This document shows positions 62,396 to 64,000 of a stretch of DNA of 64,000 bases, in pieces; position 1 is the stretch's first letter, and each line of letters begins with the position of its first letter. Made by a program: the position numbers and the translations under genes. This DNA is from Piscinibacter sp. HJYY11 (GTDB lineage Bacteria; Pseudomonadota; Gammaproteobacteria; Burkholderiales; Burkholderiaceae_C). The stretch spans positions 2,840,746 through 2,904,745 of the forward strand of contig NZ_JAERQZ010000001.1 in the NCBI RefSeq assembly GCF_016735515.1. The letters run 5' to 3'. The notes beneath the pieces are model-generated. The model was given only the letters and a program-made list of their open reading frames with translations. It made no database searches and was not told the DNA's origin.

Positions 62396-64000
62396 AGCGG
62401 CACCTCCTCGTCGGCCGTGCGGCCCTGCACGTTCTTCACGAGCTGCTGCAACACGCCTTCGAGGTCGTAGCGCTCGAGCAGCCCGCCCAGGCGCTGCAGC
62501 TCGGGGGTGCACTCGGCATGCGTGTGCAGCGCGCTGTCGATGGCCGCCTTCAAACCCTGCACATGGCCGAGGCGGGCGAGGCGCATCAGGTCGCCCACCA
62601 GTTGCGCCGGCAGTGAGGCCTCGACGTCCGACACCACCGAGCCCGTCCACGCCGGCATCGCGAGTTCGGCCAGCCATTCGATCTGCAGGTGGCGCTGCAA
62701 CGCGGCGAGCAGCTCCGATTCGATCACCGGCTTGTCGACGAAGCCCTGCACACCGGCCTCGGCCAGCTTGTCGGGCTGGTTCTCGAAGGCATTGGCCGAC
62801 ACCATGATGATCGGCAGGCCGGCGAACCCGGCAGCGCGGATCCCTCTGGCCGTCTGCCAGCCGTCCATGTCGTCCATCGACACATCGAGCAGCACCGCGT
62901 CGGGCTGTTGCGACTGCACGCTCTCCAGGCACTCGCTGCCGCTGGCCGCTTCGCGGATGTGGAAGCCCAGCGGCGCCAGCATGCCCACCAGCATCTGCCG
63001 TTGCGTCGGCTGGTCGTCGACGACGAGCAGCGTGCGGCGCGGGCCCACGTAGCCCGTCACCGGCCGGTGCGGCAACCGTGGCCGCGTGGGCGCGCTGACC
63101 TCGCGCAGGTAGAGCCGCACGGTGAAGGTGCTGCCTTCGCCCGGCGCACTCCGCAGCGTGAGGTCGCCGCCCATCAGCTGCGTGAGCAGGTGGGTGATGG
63201 TGAGGCCGAGGCCGGTGCCCGGGTCGCCGGTGCGGCGGCCGGCGCTGCCGCGTTCGAAGGGCAGGAAGATGCGCTCCTGGTCCTGTGCCGCGATGCCGAT
63301 GCCGGTGTCGATGACTTCGAAGCGCGCCACCTCGCGGCGGTGGTCGAGCCGGAGCGTGATGCTGCCGTGGTCGGTGAAACGCACCGCGTTGCCGAGCAGG
63401 TTGATGAGGATCTGCCGCAGCCGGCGCGCGTCGGCGTTCACGTAGCTCGGAATGCGGCCGCTCGTCTCCAGCTTGAAGGCGAGGCCTTTCGCTTCGGCCT
63501 GCGGGGCGACCATGCGCACCAGGTCGTCGAGGAACTCGTGCATGGGCAGCGGCGCCGGGTCGAGCCGCAGTCGCCCGGCCTCGATGCGGGCGAGGTCGAG
63601 AAGGCCGTCGATGAGGCCGTGCAGGTGCTCGCCGCTGCGGTGGATGGTCGCGACCGAGGCGCGGCGTGCGCCCTGCACCTGCTCGTCCTTCAGGAGGATC
63701 TGCGCATAGCCGAGGATGCTGTTGAGCGGCGTGCGCAGCTCGTGCGTCATGCCGGCCACGTAGCGCGTCTTGGCTTGGTTGGCCGCCTCGGCCAGGTCTT
63801 TCGCCTGCTGCAAGGCGGCGTCGGTGCGCTGGTGGGCCTCGATCTCCCGGGTCAGCAGCTGGTTCTGGCGGTTCGATTCGTCCTGTGCCATGTGGCGGCT
63901 CTCACTGCCGAGCACCACCCACCACGCGCCCACCGCGGCCACCAGCGACAGCAGCGCAAACACCTTGAGGAAAGGCGCCTGCAGCGCCAGCTGGTCGGAG
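62392..64000 (-). CDS. Hybrid sensor histidine kinase (5' end outside window)
   Basis: At least 536 residues, open to the window edge. From the visible N-side: a membrane helix (FALLSLVAAVGAWWVVLG), a coiled coil, HisKA with the phosphorylated His in AGMTHELRTPLNSILGYAQ, an ATPase domain with ILINLLGNAVRFTD and GTGLGLTITHLL, a receiver (TLLVVDDQPTQRQML; Asp in AVLLDVSMDDMDGW), and a C-terminal helical part of uncertain type. It phosphorylates itself and probably the LuxR regulator encoded next to it. The sensor domain lies beyond the window. Confidence 0.94.
   Translation of the reverse strand, partial: SDQLALQAPFLKVFALLSLVAAVGAWWVVLGSESRHMAQDESNRQNQLLTREIEAHQRTDAALQQAKDLAEAANQAKTRYVAGMTHELRTPLNSILGYAQILLKDEQVQGARRASVATIHRSGEHLHGLIDGLLDLARIEAGRLRLDPAPLPMHEFLDDLVRMVAPQAEAKGLAFKLETSGRIPSYVNADARRLRQILINLLGNAVRFTDHGSITLRLDHRREVARFEVIDTGIGIAAQDQERIFLPFERGSAGRRTGDPGTGLGLTITHLLTQLMGGDLTLRSAPGEGSTFTVRLYLREVSAPTRPRLPHRPVTGYVGPRRTLLVVDDQPTQRQMLVGMLAPLGFHIREAASGSECLESVQSQQPDAVLLDVSMDDMDGWQTARGIRAAGFAGLPIIMVSANAFENQPDKLAEAGVQGFVDKPVIESELLAALQRHLQIEWLAELAMPAWTGSVVSDVEASLPAQLVGDLMRLARLGHVQGLKAAIDSALHTHAECTPELQRLGGLLERYDLEGVLQQLVKNVQGRTADEEVPL

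Overview
The window is a dense, GC-rich (roughly two thirds G+C), almost fully coding stretch of a bacterial chromosome. Gene content and order point to a betaproteobacterium of the order Burkholderiales, probably the Rubrivivax/Leptothrix/Methylibium/Rhizobacter group. The main reasons are the hpf-ptsN-hprK block, divergent fur and bamE-dapB, adjacent gapA and transketolase genes, the metX-metW pair, and protein-sorting tags (PEP-CTERM and GlyGly-CTERM). This assignment is inference from gene content and codon style; no rRNA or tRNA gene, CRISPR array, insertion sequence or prophage was seen.

Layout. 0-8.7 kb: an exported trypsin-like protease, a lysophospholipase-type hydrolase, an AEC transporter, a beta-barrel protein, topoisomerase III with a histone-H1-like tail divergent from a SET-domain protein, then birA and a SPOR protein. 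8.7-12.4 kb: two tandem secreted subtilases, both ending in GlyGly-CTERM-like anchors. 12.6-16.8 kb: gapA, transketolase, speD, murU. 16.8-21.1 kb: a DmeF-type metal exporter, an aldo/keto reductase, a small membrane protein and pepP. 21.1-27.2 kb: a minus-strand cluster of SPFH protein, zinc-ribbon DUF4178 membrane protein, DUF350 protein, membrane-bound aminopropyltransferase and a Tat/lipoprotein FAD oxidoreductase. This is the best candidate for a poorly described system. 27.3-37.3 kb: a PEP-CTERM protein, a UbiH-type hydroxylase, a nitrilase-fold amidase, glnE, a rhombosortase, an EamA transporter, an rfaE2-type transferase, a GST, a di-iron ferritin-like protein and a glutathione peroxidase.

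37.7-44.6 kb holds an eight-gene plus-strand lipid operon: flavin oxidase, DUF1365, cyclopropane-fatty-acid-synthase-like methyltransferase, chalcone-isomerase-like protein, MFS transporter, DUF3833 lipoprotein, SDR, NTF2-like protein. It resembles the singlet-oxygen / furan-fatty-acid gene sets of other proteobacteria. 44.6-52 kb: an exported hydratase-like protein, corA, hpf-ptsN-hprK, fur, bamE-dapB and exbB-exbD. 52-59 kb: a periplasmic metallo-beta-lactamase-fold protein, an XRE-cupin regulator divergent from an SDR plus a highly diverged QueA paralogue, a second chalcone-isomerase-like protein, a receiver protein, a GNAT acetyltransferase, and metX-metW. 59-64 kb: signalling genes, namely an HTH-receiver protein, a chemotaxis receptor, a LuxR-type response regulator and the 3' part of a hybrid histidine kinase that runs off the window.

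Connections across the window. The rhombosortase is the expected processing enzyme for the two GlyGly-CTERM subtilases encoded about 20 kb away. SpeD makes decarboxylated SAM, the aminopropyl donor that the SPFH-cluster aminopropyltransferase would use. The topB/SET divergent promoter region contains a 53-base perfect purine-pyrimidine alternation that is also an imperfect inverted repeat, a natural candidate for a supercoiling-sensitive element next to a topoisomerase gene.
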